Assembly: GCF_036127095.1 (NCBI RefSeq)
Contig: NZ_CP108006.1
Location: 6,997,501-7,061,500 of the forward strand
Direction of reading: 5' to 3'
Length of the DNA stretch: 64,000 nucleotides
Source of the DNA: Streptomyces sp. NBC_00335
GTDB lineage: Bacteria; Actinomycetota; Actinomycetes; Streptomycetales; Streptomycetaceae
Position numbers and translations under genes: made by a program. The first letter of the stretch is position 1. Each line of letters starts with the position of its first letter. The notes beneath the pieces were generated by a model. It saw nothing but the letters and a program-made list of their open reading frames with translations. It was not told the origin of the DNA and did no database searches. This document shows positions 8,834-18,049 of the stretch, piece after piece.

Positions 8834-9511
8834 ATGCTGAACAAGTACGCGCGTGCATTCTTCACGCGTGTTCTCACGCCATTCGCCGCTTTTCTGCTCC
8901 GGATGGGAGTGAGTCCCGACGCGGTCACCCTCATCGGCACGGCCGGAGTGGTGGCCGGAGCCCTGGTCTTCTTCCCCATGGGCGAGCTCTTCTGGGGCAC
9001 GATCACCATCACGCTCTTCGTGTTCTCCGACCTGGTGGACGGGAACATGGCCCGTCAGGCCGGCGTCTCCAGCCGGTGGGGCGCGTTCCTCGACTCCACC
9101 CTCGACCGGGTGGCGGACGCGGCGATCTTCGGCGGACTCGCACTCTGGTACGCGGGTTCCGGGAACAACAACGCGCTCTGCGCGGTCGCCATCTTCTGCC
9201 TGGCCAGCGGCCAGGTGGTCTCGTACACCAAGGCCCGCGGCGAGTCGATCGGACTGCCGGTGGCCGTCAACGGGCTCATCGAGCGCGCCGAACGCCTCGT
9301 GATCACACTGGTCGCGGCCGGTCTGTCCGGTCTGGAAACCTTCGGCGCCCCCTCGTGGATCGGCCTGCTGCTGCCGATCGCGCTGTGGGTGGTCGCGGCG
9401 GGCTCGCTCGTGACCCTGATCCAGCGCGTGGTCACCGTACGGCGCGAATCGGCCGAGGCCGATGCCGCCGCCGCTGCCGCGGGTGCTCCCTCCGAAGGCG
9501 GTACGCCCTGA
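8834..9511 (+). CDS. pgsA: Phosphatidylinositol phosphate synthase (CDP-alcohol phosphatidyltransferase)
   Basis: Integral membrane enzyme of 225 residues that joins CDP-diacylglycerol to inositol phosphate, the first step towards phosphatidylinositol and its mannosides. The family motif D-x2-DG-x2-AR-x8-G-x3-D-x3-D is complete: Asp66, Asp69, Gly70, Ala73, Arg74, Gly83, Asp87, Asp91. Several hydrophobic helices follow. The start ATG 8834 (MLNKYARAF) is preferred because GGGAAG precedes it and it gives the usual N-terminal helix. The stop overlaps the next start by one base, so it is translationally linked to the acyltransferase and pimA. Confidence 0.93.
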   Translation: MLNKYARAFFTRVLTPFAAFLLRMGVSPDAVTLIGTAGVVAGALVFFPMGELFWGTITITLFVFSDLVDGNMARQAGVSSRWGAFLDSTLDRVADAAIFGGLALWYAGSGNNNALCAVAIFCLASGQVVSYTKARGESIGLPVAVNGLIERAERLVITLVAAGLSGLETFGAPSWIGLLLPIALWVVAAGSLVTLIQRVVTVRRESAEADAAAAAAGAPSEGGTP

Positions 9512-10434
9512 TGGGCAAGGCACAGGACAAGCTGGTCGACGGGCTCTACGGGCTCGGCTGGGCCGGAGTGAAGAAGCTGCCCGAACCGGCCGCGGCGGCC
9601 CTCGGCCGGCGGATCGCGGACTTCGTCTGGAAGCGGCGCGGCAAGAGCGTGCTGCGCCTGGAGTCGAATCTGGCCCGGGTGGTGCCGGACGCCACGCCCG
9701 AGCGGCTGCGCGAGCTGTCGCACGCGGGCATGCGCTCCTACATGCGGTACTGGATGGAGTCCTTCCGCCTGCCGACCATGGCCAAGGAACGATTCAGCAC
9801 CGACGTGGAGATGAAGGACGACCACATCCTGCGCGAGGCCCTGGCCTCCGGACGCGGAGTGATCGTCGCCCTCCCGCACCTGGCCAACTGGGACCTCGCC
9901 GGCGCCTGGGCCGTCACCCACATCGGAGTCCCGTTCACCACCGTCGCCGAGCGGCTCAAGCCGGAAACCCTCTACGACCGCTTCGTCGCCTACCGCGAGA
10001 GCCTGGGCATGGAGGTGCTTCCGCACAACGGCGGCGCCGCCTTCGGCACGCTCGCGCGGCGGCTGCGCTCCGGCGGACTGGTCTGCCTCGTCGCGGACCG
10101 GGACCTGTCGGCCTCCGGGGTGGAAGTGGACTTCTTCGGATCGGCCGCACGGATGCCCGCCGGGCCCGCCCTGCTGGCCCAGCAGACCGGCGCGGTCCTG
10201 CTCCCGGCCACCCTGTACTACGGGGACGCGCCGAAGATGTACGGCCGGATCCACGGCCCGGTGGAGGTGCCCGGGACGGGCACCCGGCAGGAGAAGACCG
10301 CAGCCATGACGCAGGCGCTGGCCGACGCCTTCGCGCAGGGCATCGCCGAACACCCGCAGGACTGGCACATGCTCCAGCGGCTGTGGCTCGACGATCTGGA
10401 CAGCGCCGGCCGGCCCGAGGAGCACTCCGCGTGA
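9511..10434 (+). CDS. Phosphatidylinositol mannoside acyltransferase (LPLAT family)
   Basis: Protein of 307 residues related to lipid A lauroyltransferase. The acyltransferase HxxxxD motif is HLANWD (His123, Asp128), and the second block (DRDLSASGVEVDFFG) follows at the usual distance. Its place between pgsA and pimA is the same as Rv2611c in M. tuberculosis, the PatA-type enzyme that adds palmitate to the mannose of phosphatidylinositol mannosides. It probably sits on the inner face of the membrane. It starts at ATG 9511, inside the pgsA stop, and ends four bases into pimA (GTGA overlap). Confidence 0.9.
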   Translation: MGKAQDKLVDGLYGLGWAGVKKLPEPAAAALGRRIADFVWKRRGKSVLRLESNLARVVPDATPERLRELSHAGMRSYMRYWMESFRLPTMAKERFSTDVEMKDDHILREALASGRGVIVALPHLANWDLAGAWAVTHIGVPFTTVAERLKPETLYDRFVAYRESLGMEVLPHNGGAAFGTLARRLRSGGLVCLVADRDLSASGVEVDFFGSAARMPAGPALLAQQTGAVLLPATLYYGDAPKMYGRIHGPVEVPGTGTRQEKTAAMTQALADAFAQGIAEHPQDWHMLQRLWLDDLDSAGRPEEHSA

Positions 10435-11594
10435 AGATCGGCATCGTCTGTCCGTACTCCTGGGACGTGCCCGGCGGGGTCCAGTTCCACATCCGGGACC
10501 TTGCGGAACACCTGATCGGCCTCGGCCACGAGGTGTCGGTCCTGGCCCCCTCGGACGACGAGACCGGCCTGCCCCCCTACGTGGTGTCGGCGGGCCGGGC
10601 GGTGCCGGTGCCGTACAACGGCTCGGTGGCCCGGCTCAACTTCGGCTTCCTGTCGGCGGCCCGCGTACGGCGCTGGCTGCACGACGGGGTCTTCGACGTG
10701 GTCCACATCCACGAGCCGATGGCCCCCTCGCTCGGGCTGCTGACCTGCTGGGCGGCGCAGGGCCCGATCGTGGCCACCTTCCACACCTCGAACCCGCGCT
10801 CCCGGGCGATGCTCGCGGCGTACCCGATCCTGCAGCCGGCGCTGGAGAAGATCAGCGCCCGGATCGCGGTGAGCGAGTACGCGCGGCGCACGCTGGTCGA
10901 GCACCTCGGCGGGGACGCGGTGGTCATCCCCAACGGCGTGGACGTGGACTTCTTCGCCAAGGCCGACGCGAACCCGGCCTGGTCGGGCCAGACCCTCGGC
11001 TTCATCGGCCGGATCGACGAACCCCGCAAGGGCCTGCCGGTCCTCATGGCGGCCTTCCCCCGCATCGTGGAGAAGTGCCCGGACGTACGCCTCCTGGTGG
11101 CGGGCCGCGGCGACGAGGAGGAGGCGGTCTCCTCCCTGCCGCCCGAACTCCGCTCCCGGGTCGAGTTCCTCGGCATGGTCTCGGACGAGGACAAGGCGCG
11201 ACTGCTGCGCAGCGTCGACGTGTACGTGGCCCCGAACACGGGCGGCGAGAGCTTCGGCATCATCCTGGTCGAGGCCCTCTCGGCCGGGGCGGCGGTCCTG
11301 GCGGCCGACCTCGACGCCTTCGCGCAGGTCCTTGACCAGGGGGCGGCCGGTGAGCTGTTCGCGAACGAGGACCCCGACTCCCTGGCGGCCTCGGCGATCG
11401 CCCTCCTGCGCGACCCCGCCCGCCGTGCGGAACTGAGCACCCGCGGCTCGGCCCACGTGCGCCGCTTCGACTGGTCGACGGTGGCGGCGGACATCCTGGC
11501 CGTCTACGAAACGGTGACCGACGGCGCGACGGCGGTGGCAGAGGACGAGCGCGTCCCGCTCCGCACCCGCCTGGGCCTCTCCCGAGACGCGTAG
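10431..11594 (+). CDS. pimA: Phosphatidylinositol alpha-mannosyltransferase
   Basis: GT4-family glycosyltransferase of 387 residues that moves mannose from GDP-mannose to the inositol of phosphatidylinositol. The N-terminal GT-B domain begins MKIGIVCPYSWDVPGGVQ, with the glycine-rich acceptor loop PGGVQFH; the C-terminal nucleotide-sugar domain has GFIGRIDEPRKG and the E-x7-E signature in ESFGIILVE. The GTG start at 10431 overlaps the acyltransferase stop, making a tight three-gene unit for the lipid. It ends before a long spacer full of hairpins. Confidence 0.94.
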   Translation: MKIGIVCPYSWDVPGGVQFHIRDLAEHLIGLGHEVSVLAPSDDETGLPPYVVSAGRAVPVPYNGSVARLNFGFLSAARVRRWLHDGVFDVVHIHEPMAPSLGLLTCWAAQGPIVATFHTSNPRSRAMLAAYPILQPALEKISARIAVSEYARRTLVEHLGGDAVVIPNGVDVDFFAKADANPAWSGQTLGFIGRIDEPRKGLPVLMAAFPRIVEKCPDVRLLVAGRGDEEEAVSSLPPELRSRVEFLGMVSDEDKARLLRSVDVYVAPNTGGESFGIILVEALSAGAAVLAADLDAFAQVLDQGAAGELFANEDPDSLAASAIALLRDPARRAELSTRGSAHVRRFDWSTVAADILAVYETVTDGATAVAEDERVPLRTRLGLSRDA

Positions 11595-11597
11595 CCG

Positions 11598-11624
11598 CCC
11601 GGGGCCCTGCCCCCGCCCCGGGCT
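11598..11624 (+). terminator. Hairpin after pimA
   Basis: Inverted arms GCCCGGGG (11598-11605) and CCCCGGGC (11617-11624) begin three bases after the pimA stop. It is a plausible terminator, but without a T-run. Confidence 0.5.
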
Positions 11625-11643
11625 CCGGCCAGGGGCCGGCTCC

Positions 11644-11690
11644 GGTCCCGTCCGTACTCCGGTCCCGTCCGTACTCCGGCCCCGTCTGAG
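11644..11690. repeat. Short tandem repeat, 17-base unit
   Basis: GGTCCCGTCCGTACTCC occurs at 11644-11660 and again at 11661-11677, followed by a decayed third copy. It lies in the spacer after pimA. No function is apparent. Confidence 0.7.
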
Positions 11691-11778
11691 CTCAGGCCCG
11701 GCCTGGGCTCAGGTCCGTTCGGTTTCGGCTGCGCCGGCCCGTCCGCGGTGGACCCCGGCTGCGGGTGTGCCGCTGCGC

Positions 11779-12127
11779 GGGGCGGAGTCCCCTACCCGCC
11801 CTTCGCCCGTTCCCCGGGGCTCCGCCCCGGACCCGTTGCCGCGTGCGGCGCCGTTCCCGGGAGCCGGCCCCCGGACCCCCGCTCCTCAAACGCCGGAGGG
11901 GCTGGATTGGGCCGGTGTCGGCTTTGACCGTGCGGGCCGGTGGGGCGCTGGACTGCCCGCAGGGCAATTTCAGCCTCGCCGGCGATTGAGGCGCGGGGGT
12001 CCGGGGCGGAGCCCCAGGGGGTCAGGGCGCAGCCCGGTACCCCCTCCTCAGCCTGTCCGGCGTGTGAGGACCGGGGTCCGGGCAGCGCCCGGGGAACGGT
12101 GGAAGGGCGGGTAGGGGACTTCGCCCC
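11779..12127. repeat. Large nested copy of the intergenic palindromic repeat
   Basis: An approximately 350-base imperfect inverted repeat. The outer arms are 11779-11833 and 12075-12127 (the left arm reads CTACCCGCCCTTCGCCCG and the right arm is its near reverse complement). Inner arms lie around 11872-11905 (with CTCAAACGCCGGAGGGGCTG) and 11970-12018 (inverted, with GAGGCGCGGGGGTCCGG). The same sequence blocks recur at 16.6, 22.1, 29.3 and 35.3 kb. The region has no coding signal that I trust. My recollection is that elements like this are common between Streptomyces genes, but I cannot name a described family. Confidence 0.75.
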
Positions 12128-12281
12128 GCAGGGGAGCCCACCCGCACCCGCTCACCGGGACCTGGCGACAGGCGGCCGTGGCCGTACCCTCGACCGGCCA
12201 CCGCCGGACGGAGTCCGGCGCAGCGCGGCGAAGCCGGGGAGCCCCGCTTGGGCCGCGCCGTGCGAGGGGCGCGTCGAAAGG

Positions 12282-12287
12282 TAGAGT
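12282..12287 (+). promoter_or_regulatory. Possible -10 box of the LemA-like gene
   Basis: TAGAGT ends eight bases before GTG 12296, so the message would have almost no leader. No ribosome site is present upstream. Confidence 0.4.
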
Positions 12288-12295
12288 CGCGGCCC

Positions 12296-12835
12296 GTGAT
12301 CGAAACCCTTGTCTGGATTGCCCTCGGCCTCGGCCTCGTCGGGGTGTACCTCAGTTGGACCGCCGGGCGTCTCGACCGGCTGCACTCCCGGATGGACGCC
12401 GCCCGCGCCGGCCTCGACGCGCAGCTCGTCCGGCGGGCCTCCGTGGTGCTGGAGGTCGCGACCTCCGGGGTGCTGGACCCCGCCTCCTCCCTCGTCCTGT
12501 ACGAGGCCGCGCACGCCGCCCGCCAAGCGGAGGAGGAGCACCGCGAGGTCGCAGAGAGCGAGCTCAGCCAGGCACTGCGCGCGGTGTTCGCCGACGTCGG
12601 GCAGGTCGACGCGCTCAAGGCGGCCCCGGGCGGGGCGGAGGCCACCGAGGAGCTCGCGGCGGCGGTCCGCCGGGTGCCGATGGCGCGGCGATTCCTCAAT
12701 GACGCCGTCCGCGCGGCCCGGGCCCTGCGCCGGCACCGCAAGGTCCGCTGGTTCCGGCTGGCGGGCCACGCACCCTTCCCGCTGGCCTTCGAGATGGACG
12801 ACGAGCCTCCGGTGGATCTGGCCGAGCGGCCGTAA
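12296..12835 (+). CDS. LemA-like single-span membrane protein
   Basis: Protein of 179 residues with one N-terminal hydrophobic helix (about 2-20, LVWIALGLGLVGVYLSW) followed by a long Ala/Arg/Glu-rich helical region containing AGLDAQLVRRASVVLEV. That layout (N-out helix, then helical bundle beginning with a QLxRR segment) resembles the LemA family, whose role is unclear; the match is by eye only. Start GTG 12296 is chosen because of a -10-like box just upstream; another in-frame start at 12248 would add 16 basic residues before the helix. It sits between pimA and pdxS, as does its counterpart in S. coelicolor. Confidence 0.7.
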   Translation: MIETLVWIALGLGLVGVYLSWTAGRLDRLHSRMDAARAGLDAQLVRRASVVLEVATSGVLDPASSLVLYEAAHAARQAEEEHREVAESELSQALRAVFADVGQVDALKAAPGGAEATEELAAAVRRVPMARRFLNDAVRAARALRRHRKVRWFRLAGHAPFPLAFEMDDEPPVDLAERP

Positions 12836-12987
12836 CTTGTACCCAATGGCCAAATCGCAAGGAGCCACCGGCTGCACATTGGCCCTTGCCGTGGACTGGT
12901 CGAGAAGGTTTCCTCGGTCCAGTACCACCAGGTCGCCCTAGCGATCGCCAGTAGCGCCTGAATCTTCCTTTCGAGTGAGGTCAATCC

Positions 12988-13905
12988 GTGAGCACGCTTC
13001 CCTCCACCCCGCAGTCCGCCGAGTCGGCGATCGGCACCTCCCGCGTCAAGCGCGGCATGGCCGAGCAGCTCAAGGGCGGCGTGATCATGGATGTGGTCAA
13101 CGCCGAGCAGGCGAAGATCGCCGAGGACGCCGGCGCCGTGGCCGTCATGGCCCTGGAGCGGGTTCCCGCCGACATCCGCAAGGACGGCGGCGTCGCCCGG
13201 ATGTCCGACCCGAACATGATCGAAGAGATCATCGAGGCCGTCTCCATCCCGGTCATGGCGAAGTCCCGCATCGGCCACTTCGTCGAGGCCCAGGTCCTCC
13301 AGTCCCTCGGCGTCGACTACATCGACGAGTCCGAGGTCCTGACCCCGGCCGACGAGGTCAACCACTCCGACAAGTGGGCGTACACCACCCCCTTCGTCTG
13401 TGGCGCCACCAACCTGGGCGAGGCCCTGCGCCGCATCGCCGAGGGCGCGGCCATGATCCGCTCGAAGGGCGAGGCCGGCACCGGCAACGTGGTCGAGGCC
13501 GTCCGCCACCTGCGCCAGATCAAGAACGAGATCGCCCGCCTGCGCGGCTACGACAACAACGAGCTGTTCGCCGCCGCCAAGGAGCTGCGCGCCCCGTACG
13601 AGCTGGTCAAGGAAGTTGCCGAGCTCGGCAAGCTCCCCGTCGTGCTGTTCTCCGCCGGTGGCGTCGCCACCCCCGCCGACGCCGCGCTGATGCGCCAGCT
13701 CGGTGCCGAGGGCGTCTTCGTCGGCTCCGGCATCTTCAAGTCGGGCGACCCGGCCAAGCGCGCCGCCGCCATCGTGAAGGCCACCACCTTCTACGACGAC
13801 CCGAAGATCATCGCGGACGCCTCCCGCAACCTGGGCGAGGCCATGGTCGGCATCAACTGCGACACCCTCCCCGAGTCCGAGCGCTACGCCAACCGCGGCT
13901 GGTAG
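12988..13905 (+). CDS. pdxS: Pyridoxal 5'-phosphate synthase lyase subunit PdxS
   Basis: Synthase subunit of the glutamine-dependent PLP synthase, 305 residues. It builds pyridoxal phosphate from ribose 5-phosphate, glyceraldehyde 3-phosphate and ammonia. Key residues are visible: Asp35 (VIMDVV), Lys92 (AKSRIGHF) that binds the pentose, and Lys160 ([10 protein letters not shown]). It forms a 12+12 complex with PdxT, whose gene follows after eight bases. The start is GTG 12988. The spacer upstream (12836-12987) is less GC-rich than the genes and probably holds the promoter, but no box stands out. Confidence 0.97.
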   Translation: MSTLPSTPQSAESAIGTSRVKRGMAEQLKGGVIMDVVNAEQAKIAEDAGAVAVMALERVPADIRKDGGVARMSDPNMIEEIIEAVSIPVMAKSRIGHFVEAQVLQSLGVDYIDESEVLTPADEVNHSDKWAYTTPFVCGATNLGEALRRIAEGAAMIRSKGEAGTGNVVEAVRHLRQIKNEIARLRGYDNNELFAAAKELRAPYELVKEVAELGKLPVVLFSAGGVATPADAALMRQLGAEGVFVGSGIFKSGDPAKRAAAIVKATTFYDDPKIIADASRNLGEAMVGINCDTLPESERYANRGW

Positions 13906-13913
13906 TCATCACC

Positions 13914-14507
13914 ATGACGAACACCCCCGTCATCGGTGTCCTGGCGCTCCAGGGCGACGTACGGGAGCACCTGATCGCCCTGGCCTCGGCTGACGCCGTG
14001 GCCAGGCCGGTCCGGCGTCCCGAGGAGCTCGCCGAGGTCGACGCCCTGGTGATCCCCGGCGGCGAGTCCACGACCATGTCGAAGCTCGCCGTGCTGTTCG
14101 GCATGCTGGAGCCGCTGCGCGAGCGCGTACGGGCCGGGATGCCGGTCTACGGCACCTGCGCAGGCATGATCATGCTCGCCGACAAGCTGCTGGACGGCCG
14201 TGAGGACCAGGAGACCCTGGGCGGCATCGACATGATCGTGCGCCGCAACGCCTTCGGCCGGCAGAACGAGTCCTTCGAGGCGCAGGTCGACTTCGCGGGC
14301 ATCGAGGGAGGCCCCGTCGAGGGCGTCTTCATCCGCGCCCCCTGGGTCGAGTCCGTCGGCGGAGCCGCCGAGGTGCTCGCCACGTACGACGGCCACACCG
14401 TCGCCGTCCGCCAGGGCAATGTCCTCGCCACCTCGTTCCACCCGGAGCTCACGGGTGACGACCGGGTCCACGCGTACTTCGTCGACATGGTGCGCGCGGG
14501 GCTGTAA
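13914..14507 (+). CDS. pdxT: Pyridoxal 5'-phosphate synthase glutaminase subunit PdxT
   Basis: Class I glutamine amidotransferase of 197 residues that releases ammonia from glutamine and feeds it to PdxS. The catalytic triad is Cys82 (GTCAGM), His176 and Glu178 (FHPEL). The glutamine-binding loop PGGEST is at 48-53. Start ATG 13914, eight bases after the pdxS stop, so both are made from one message. Confidence 0.96.
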   Translation: MTNTPVIGVLALQGDVREHLIALASADAVARPVRRPEELAEVDALVIPGGESTTMSKLAVLFGMLEPLRERVRAGMPVYGTCAGMIMLADKLLDGREDQETLGGIDMIVRRNAFGRQNESFEAQVDFAGIEGGPVEGVFIRAPWVESVGGAAEVLATYDGHTVAVRQGNVLATSFHPELTGDDRVHAYFVDMVRAGL

Positions 14508-14564
14508 CGGCGTCCCGGTAGGATCTGAGGCGAACATTGTTGGTGACGCGAAGGAGACAGGCAG

Positions 14565-15317
14565 ATGTCCGGCCACTCTAAATGGGCTACGACGAAGCAC
14601 AAGAAGGCCGTGGTTGACGCCAAGCGCGGCAAGCTCTTCGCGAAGCTGATCAAGAACATCGAGGTCGCGGCCCGTATGGGCGGCGCCGACATCGATGGCA
14701 ACCCGACCCTCTTCGACGCCATCCAGAAGGCGAAGAAGAGCTCGGTCCCGAACAAGAACATCGACTCCGCGGTCAAGCGCGGCGGCGGCCTCGAGGCCGG
14801 CGGCGCCGACTACGAGACGATCATGTACGAAGGCTACGGCCCGAACGGTGTCGCGGTGCTCATCGAGTGCCTCACCGACAACCGCAACCGTGCCGCGTCC
14901 GACGTACGTGTCGCCATGACCCGCAACGGCGGTTCGATGGCCGACCCGGGCTCGGTCTCGTACCTGTTCAACCGCAAGGGCGTCGTCCTGCTCCCCAAGG
15001 GCGAGCTGTCCGAGGACGACGTGCTGGAGACGGTGCTGGAAGCGGGCGCCGAAGAGGTCAACGACCTCGGCGAGCAGTTCGAGATCGTCAGCGAGGCCAC
15101 CGACATGGTCGCGGTCCGTACGGCGCTCCAGCAGGCCGGCATCGACTACGACTCGGCCGACTCCAACTTCCTGCCGACCATGCAGGTCGAGCTGGACGAA
15201 GAGGGCGCGCGCAAGATCTTCAAGCTGATCGACGCGCTGGAGGACAGCGACGACGTGCAGAACGTCTTCGCCAACTTCGACGTCTCGGACGAGGTCATGG
15301 AGAAGGTCGACGCCTGA
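14565..15317 (+). CDS. YebC/PmpR family protein
   Basis: Protein of 250 residues of the YebC family, with the diagnostic N-terminus [20 protein letters not shown] and the following [15 protein letters not shown]. The family was annotated as transcription regulators; recent work on YebC-type proteins points to a role in translation of difficult sequences such as proline stretches. In many bacteria, as here, it lies just upstream of ruvC. Start ATG 14565 with GGAGAC upstream. TAGGAT at 14519-14524 could be a -10 for its own promoter. A strong terminator separates it from ruvC. Confidence 0.95.
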   Translation: MSGHSKWATTKHKKAVVDAKRGKLFAKLIKNIEVAARMGGADIDGNPTLFDAIQKAKKSSVPNKNIDSAVKRGGGLEAGGADYETIMYEGYGPNGVAVLIECLTDNRNRAASDVRVAMTRNGGSMADPGSVSYLFNRKGVVLLPKGELSEDDVLETVLEAGAEEVNDLGEQFEIVSEATDMVAVRTALQQAGIDYDSADSNFLPTMQVELDEEGARKIFKLIDALEDSDDVQNVFANFDVSDEVMEKVDA

Positions 15318-15343
15318 TTCGGGCGCCGACCGCTCAGAGCGTC

Positions 15344-15382
15344 GCAGCGGGCCGACGGGGACACACCCCGTCGGCCCGCTGC
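15344..15382 (+). terminator. Rho-independent terminator after yebC
   Basis: A perfect 17-base-pair stem, arms 15344-15360 and 15366-15382, with loop ACACA, followed by TTTGT. It lies 26 bases after the yebC stop, so ruvC needs its own promoter. Confidence 0.85.
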
Positions 15383-15446
15383 TTTGTCAGTGCCGCCCGA
15401 TAACCTGCGAAGCTGCACGTACAGGAGATCGAAGAAGGGGGCGGGG

Positions 15447-15983
15447 GTGCGCGTACTCGGCGTTGACCCGGGCCTGACCCGGTGCGGTGTCGGTGTGGTC
15501 GAGGGGGTGGCGGGCCGCCCCCTGACGATGCTGGGCGTGGGAGTCGTACGGACGCCCGCGGACGCCGAGTTGGGCAACCGGCTCGTCGCGATCGAGCTGG
15601 GCATCGAGGAATGGCTCGACGAGTACCGGCCCGAAGTCGTCGCCGTGGAGCGGGTGTTCAGCCAGCACAACGTCAGCACGGTGATGGGCACCGCCCAGGC
15701 CAGTGCCGTTGCCATGCTGTGTGCCGCGCGCCGCGGCATACCGGTCGCCCTGCACACCCCGAGCGAGGTCAAGGCCGCCGTCACCGGCAGCGGTCGCGCC
15801 GACAAGGCGCAGGTCGGAGCCATGGTCACCCGGCTGCTGCGGCTGTCCGCCCCGCCCAAGCCCGCCGACGCCGCGGACGCCCTCGCCCTCGCCATCTGCC
15901 ACATCTGGCGCGCCCCCGCGCAGAACCGCCTCCAGCAGGCCGTCAACCGGCATGCCAGCGCCCTGAAAGGCCGCACCACATGA
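15447..15983 (+). CDS. ruvC: Crossover junction endodeoxyribonuclease RuvC
   Basis: Holliday junction resolvase of 178 residues with an RNase H fold. The four acidic catalytic residues are at the expected places: Asp7 (GVDPG), Glu68 (VAVERV), Asp141 and Asp144 (DAADALALA). The start GTG 15447 is preceded by GAAGAAGGGG; an upstream GTG at 15384 would add 21 residues ahead of the conserved VRVLGVDPG and lies within the terminator region, so I reject it. The stop overlaps the ruvA start (ATGA). Confidence 0.95.
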   Translation: MRVLGVDPGLTRCGVGVVEGVAGRPLTMLGVGVVRTPADAELGNRLVAIELGIEEWLDEYRPEVVAVERVFSQHNVSTVMGTAQASAVAMLCAARRGIPVALHTPSEVKAAVTGSGRADKAQVGAMVTRLLRLSAPPKPADAADALALAICHIWRAPAQNRLQQAVNRHASALKGRTT

Positions 15984-16612
15984 TCGCCTTCGTCAGCGGC
16001 CCGGTCGCCGCGCTCGCCCCCACCCTGGCCGTCATCGAGGTCGGGGGAGTGGGCATGGCCGTGCACTGCACGCCGAACACCATCGCGGGCCTGCGGACCG
16101 GCGAGCCGGCCCGGCTGGCGACCTCCCTGGTCGTACGGGAGGACTCGCTGACGCTGTACGGCTTCGCCGACGACGACGAGCGCCAGGTGTTCGAGCTCCT
16201 GCAGACCGCGAGCGGAGTCGGCCCGAAGCTCGCGCAGGCCATGCTCGGGGTGCACAGCCCGGACGCGCTGCGCGTCGCCGTCTCCGTCGGGGACGAGAAG
16301 GCGCTGATGGCGGTCTCCGGCATCGGCAAGAAGGGCGCGCAGAAGCTGCTGCTGGACCTGAAGGACAAGCTGGGTGCTCCGCTGGGGTCGAGCGGGATGG
16401 TCGGCGCGCAGCGTGCGGTGGCCTCCGGGCCGGCGCCGTGGTCGGAGCAGCTGTCCGCCGCGCTGATCGGCCTGGGCTACGCACCCCGCGACGCGGACGA
16501 GGCGGTCTCGGCCGTGACCCCCCAGGCGGAGGCCGCGATCGCCTCCGGCGGTTCGGCCCCCGTTCCGCAGCTGCTGCGCGCGGCGCTTCAGTCCCTGAAC
16601 CGAGCCCGGTAA
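15980..16612 (+). CDS. ruvA: Holliday junction branch migration protein RuvA
   Basis: Protein of 210 residues that binds the four-way junction and loads RuvB. It has the N-terminal OB-fold ([12 protein letters not shown]...), two helix-hairpin-helix motifs ([33 protein letters not shown]), and the C-terminal RuvB-contact domain after a flexible linker. ATG 15980 overlaps the ruvC stop, so the pair is translationally coupled. It is separated from ruvB by a 210-base spacer with a palindromic repeat, which is unusual for this operon. Confidence 0.95.
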   Translation: MIAFVSGPVAALAPTLAVIEVGGVGMAVHCTPNTIAGLRTGEPARLATSLVVREDSLTLYGFADDDERQVFELLQTASGVGPKLAQAMLGVHSPDALRVAVSVGDEKALMAVSGIGKKGAQKLLLDLKDKLGAPLGSSGMVGAQRAVASGPAPWSEQLSAALIGLGYAPRDADEAVSAVTPQAEAAIASGGSAPVPQLLRAALQSLNRAR

Positions 16613-16639
16613 ACGGGTGCGGCGCCGTCGCCGGGGGCC

Positions 16640-16776
16640 GGCCCCCGGACCCCCGCTCCTCAAACGCCGGAGGGGCTGAATATGGCCGGCGTCGGCCCGT
16701 CCGGCTGATGGTAGTCATCACCCAGCCCCGCCGGCGTTGAGGCGCGGGGGGTCCGGGGCGGAGCCCCGGGATACGG
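16640..16776. repeat. Palindromic intergenic repeat between ruvA and ruvB
   Basis: Left arm about 16640-16680 (ends CTCAAACGCCGGAGGGGCTGA) and inverted right arm about 16722-16776 (CAGCCCCGCCGGCGTTGAGG then GTCCGGGGCGGAGCCCC). The arms can fold into a long stem around a 40-base centre. The same blocks occur after pimA, apt, hisS and rarA. Confidence 0.75.
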
Positions 16777-16822
16777 CCCGCGCACAGACCACCGCACCAC
16801 CCCGAGAAGGCAGACAGACACC

Positions 16823-17884
16823 GTGAACTGGGATGACGAGAGCGACGACCGGATCGTCGCAGCCGCGGCGGACGGCGAGGACACGGCCGTCGAGGCGGCC
16901 CTGAGGCCCAAGGACCTCGGTGAGTTCGTCGGGCAGGAGAAGGTCCGCCAGCAGTTGGACCTCGTCCTGAAGGCGGCCCGCCAGCGCGGCGCCACCGCCG
17001 ATCACGTGCTGCTGTCGGGCGCCCCGGGCCTGGGGAAGACCACCCTGTCCATGATCATCGCGGCCGAGATGGGCGCGCCCATCCGGATCACCTCCGGCCC
17101 GGCCATCCAGCACGCGGGCGATCTCGCCGCGATCCTCTCCTCCCTCCAGGAGGGAGAGGTCCTCTTCCTGGACGAGATCCACCGCATGTCCCGGCCCGCC
17201 GAGGAAATGCTCTACATGGCCATGGAGGACTTCCGCGTCGACGTGATCGTGGGCAAGGGCCCGGGAGCCACCGCCATCCCGCTGGAGCTGCCCCCGTTCA
17301 CCCTCGTCGGGGCCACGACCCGGGCCGGTCTGCTCCCGCCCCCGCTGCGCGACCGCTTCGGCTTCACCGGCCACATGGAGTTCTACGCCCCCGAGGAGCT
17401 GGAGCGCGTCATCCACCGCTCCGCCCGGCTCCTCGACGTGGAGATCGACACCGCCGGCGCCGCCGAGATCGCCGGCCGCTCGCGCGGAACCCCCCGTATC
17501 GCCAACCGGCTGCTGCGCCGCGTCCGCGACTACGCCCAGGTCAGGGCCGACGGCGTGATCAACCGCGCGGTCGCCGGCACCGCCCTGAAGGTCTACGAGG
17601 TCGACGAGCGCGGGCTCGACCGGCTGGACCGGGCCGTCCTGGAGGCGCTCCTGAAGCTCTTCGGCGGGGGGCCCGTAGGCCTCTCCACGCTCGCCGTCGC
17701 CGTCGGTGAGGAGCGGGAGACCGTGGAGGAAGTGGCCGAACCGTTCCTCGTCAGGGAAGGGCTCCTGGCCAGGACTCCGCGGGGGCGGGTCGCGACCCCG
17801 GCCGCATGGGCTCACCTGGGACTTGTTCCGCCACAGCAGGGCGGGAACGGATCAAGCGGACAACAGGGCCTCTTCGGGACCTGA
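16823..17884 (+). CDS. ruvB: Holliday junction branch migration ATPase RuvB
   Basis: AAA+ motor of 353 residues that drives branch migration with RuvA. Walker [10 protein letters not shown] at 66-74, Walker B FLDEIH about 115-120, sensor 1 in GATTRAG, and the arginine finger region RDRFGF. The C-terminal winged helix follows ([15 protein letters not shown]). Start GTG 16823 after GAGAAGG. The C-terminus carries a short Gly/Ser/Gln-rich tail. Because a long repeat separates it from ruvA it may depend on read-through or on its own promoter. Confidence 0.97.
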   Translation: MNWDDESDDRIVAAAADGEDTAVEAALRPKDLGEFVGQEKVRQQLDLVLKAARQRGATADHVLLSGAPGLGKTTLSMIIAAEMGAPIRITSGPAIQHAGDLAAILSSLQEGEVLFLDEIHRMSRPAEEMLYMAMEDFRVDVIVGKGPGATAIPLELPPFTLVGATTRAGLLPPPLRDRFGFTGHMEFYAPEELERVIHRSARLLDVEIDTAGAAEIAGRSRGTPRIANRLLRRVRDYAQVRADGVINRAVAGTALKVYEVDERGLDRLDRAVLEALLKLFGGGPVGLSTLAVAVGEERETVEEVAEPFLVREGLLARTPRGRVATPAAWAHLGLVPPQQGGNGSSGQQGLFGT

Positions 17885-18049
17885 CGGCGCGGACGTTCGT
17901 CCCCTCAGGAACTGCGGTGACATGCTGGGCGTTGTTCCATCGGTGCGGACTCGCCTAGACTCCGCCGATGCCGACCCTTACGGTCGGCGTACCCACCCCC
18001 CGTACAAAGGCCGTGCGCTTGTGCGGTCGATGCGAAGGACCTGCGTCCC

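Noticed and set aside
11765..12284. Several overlapping short frames after pimA
   Set aside because: They run through inverted repeat arms in different frames and have Arg/Pro-rich translations; none has a ribosome site or conserved look.
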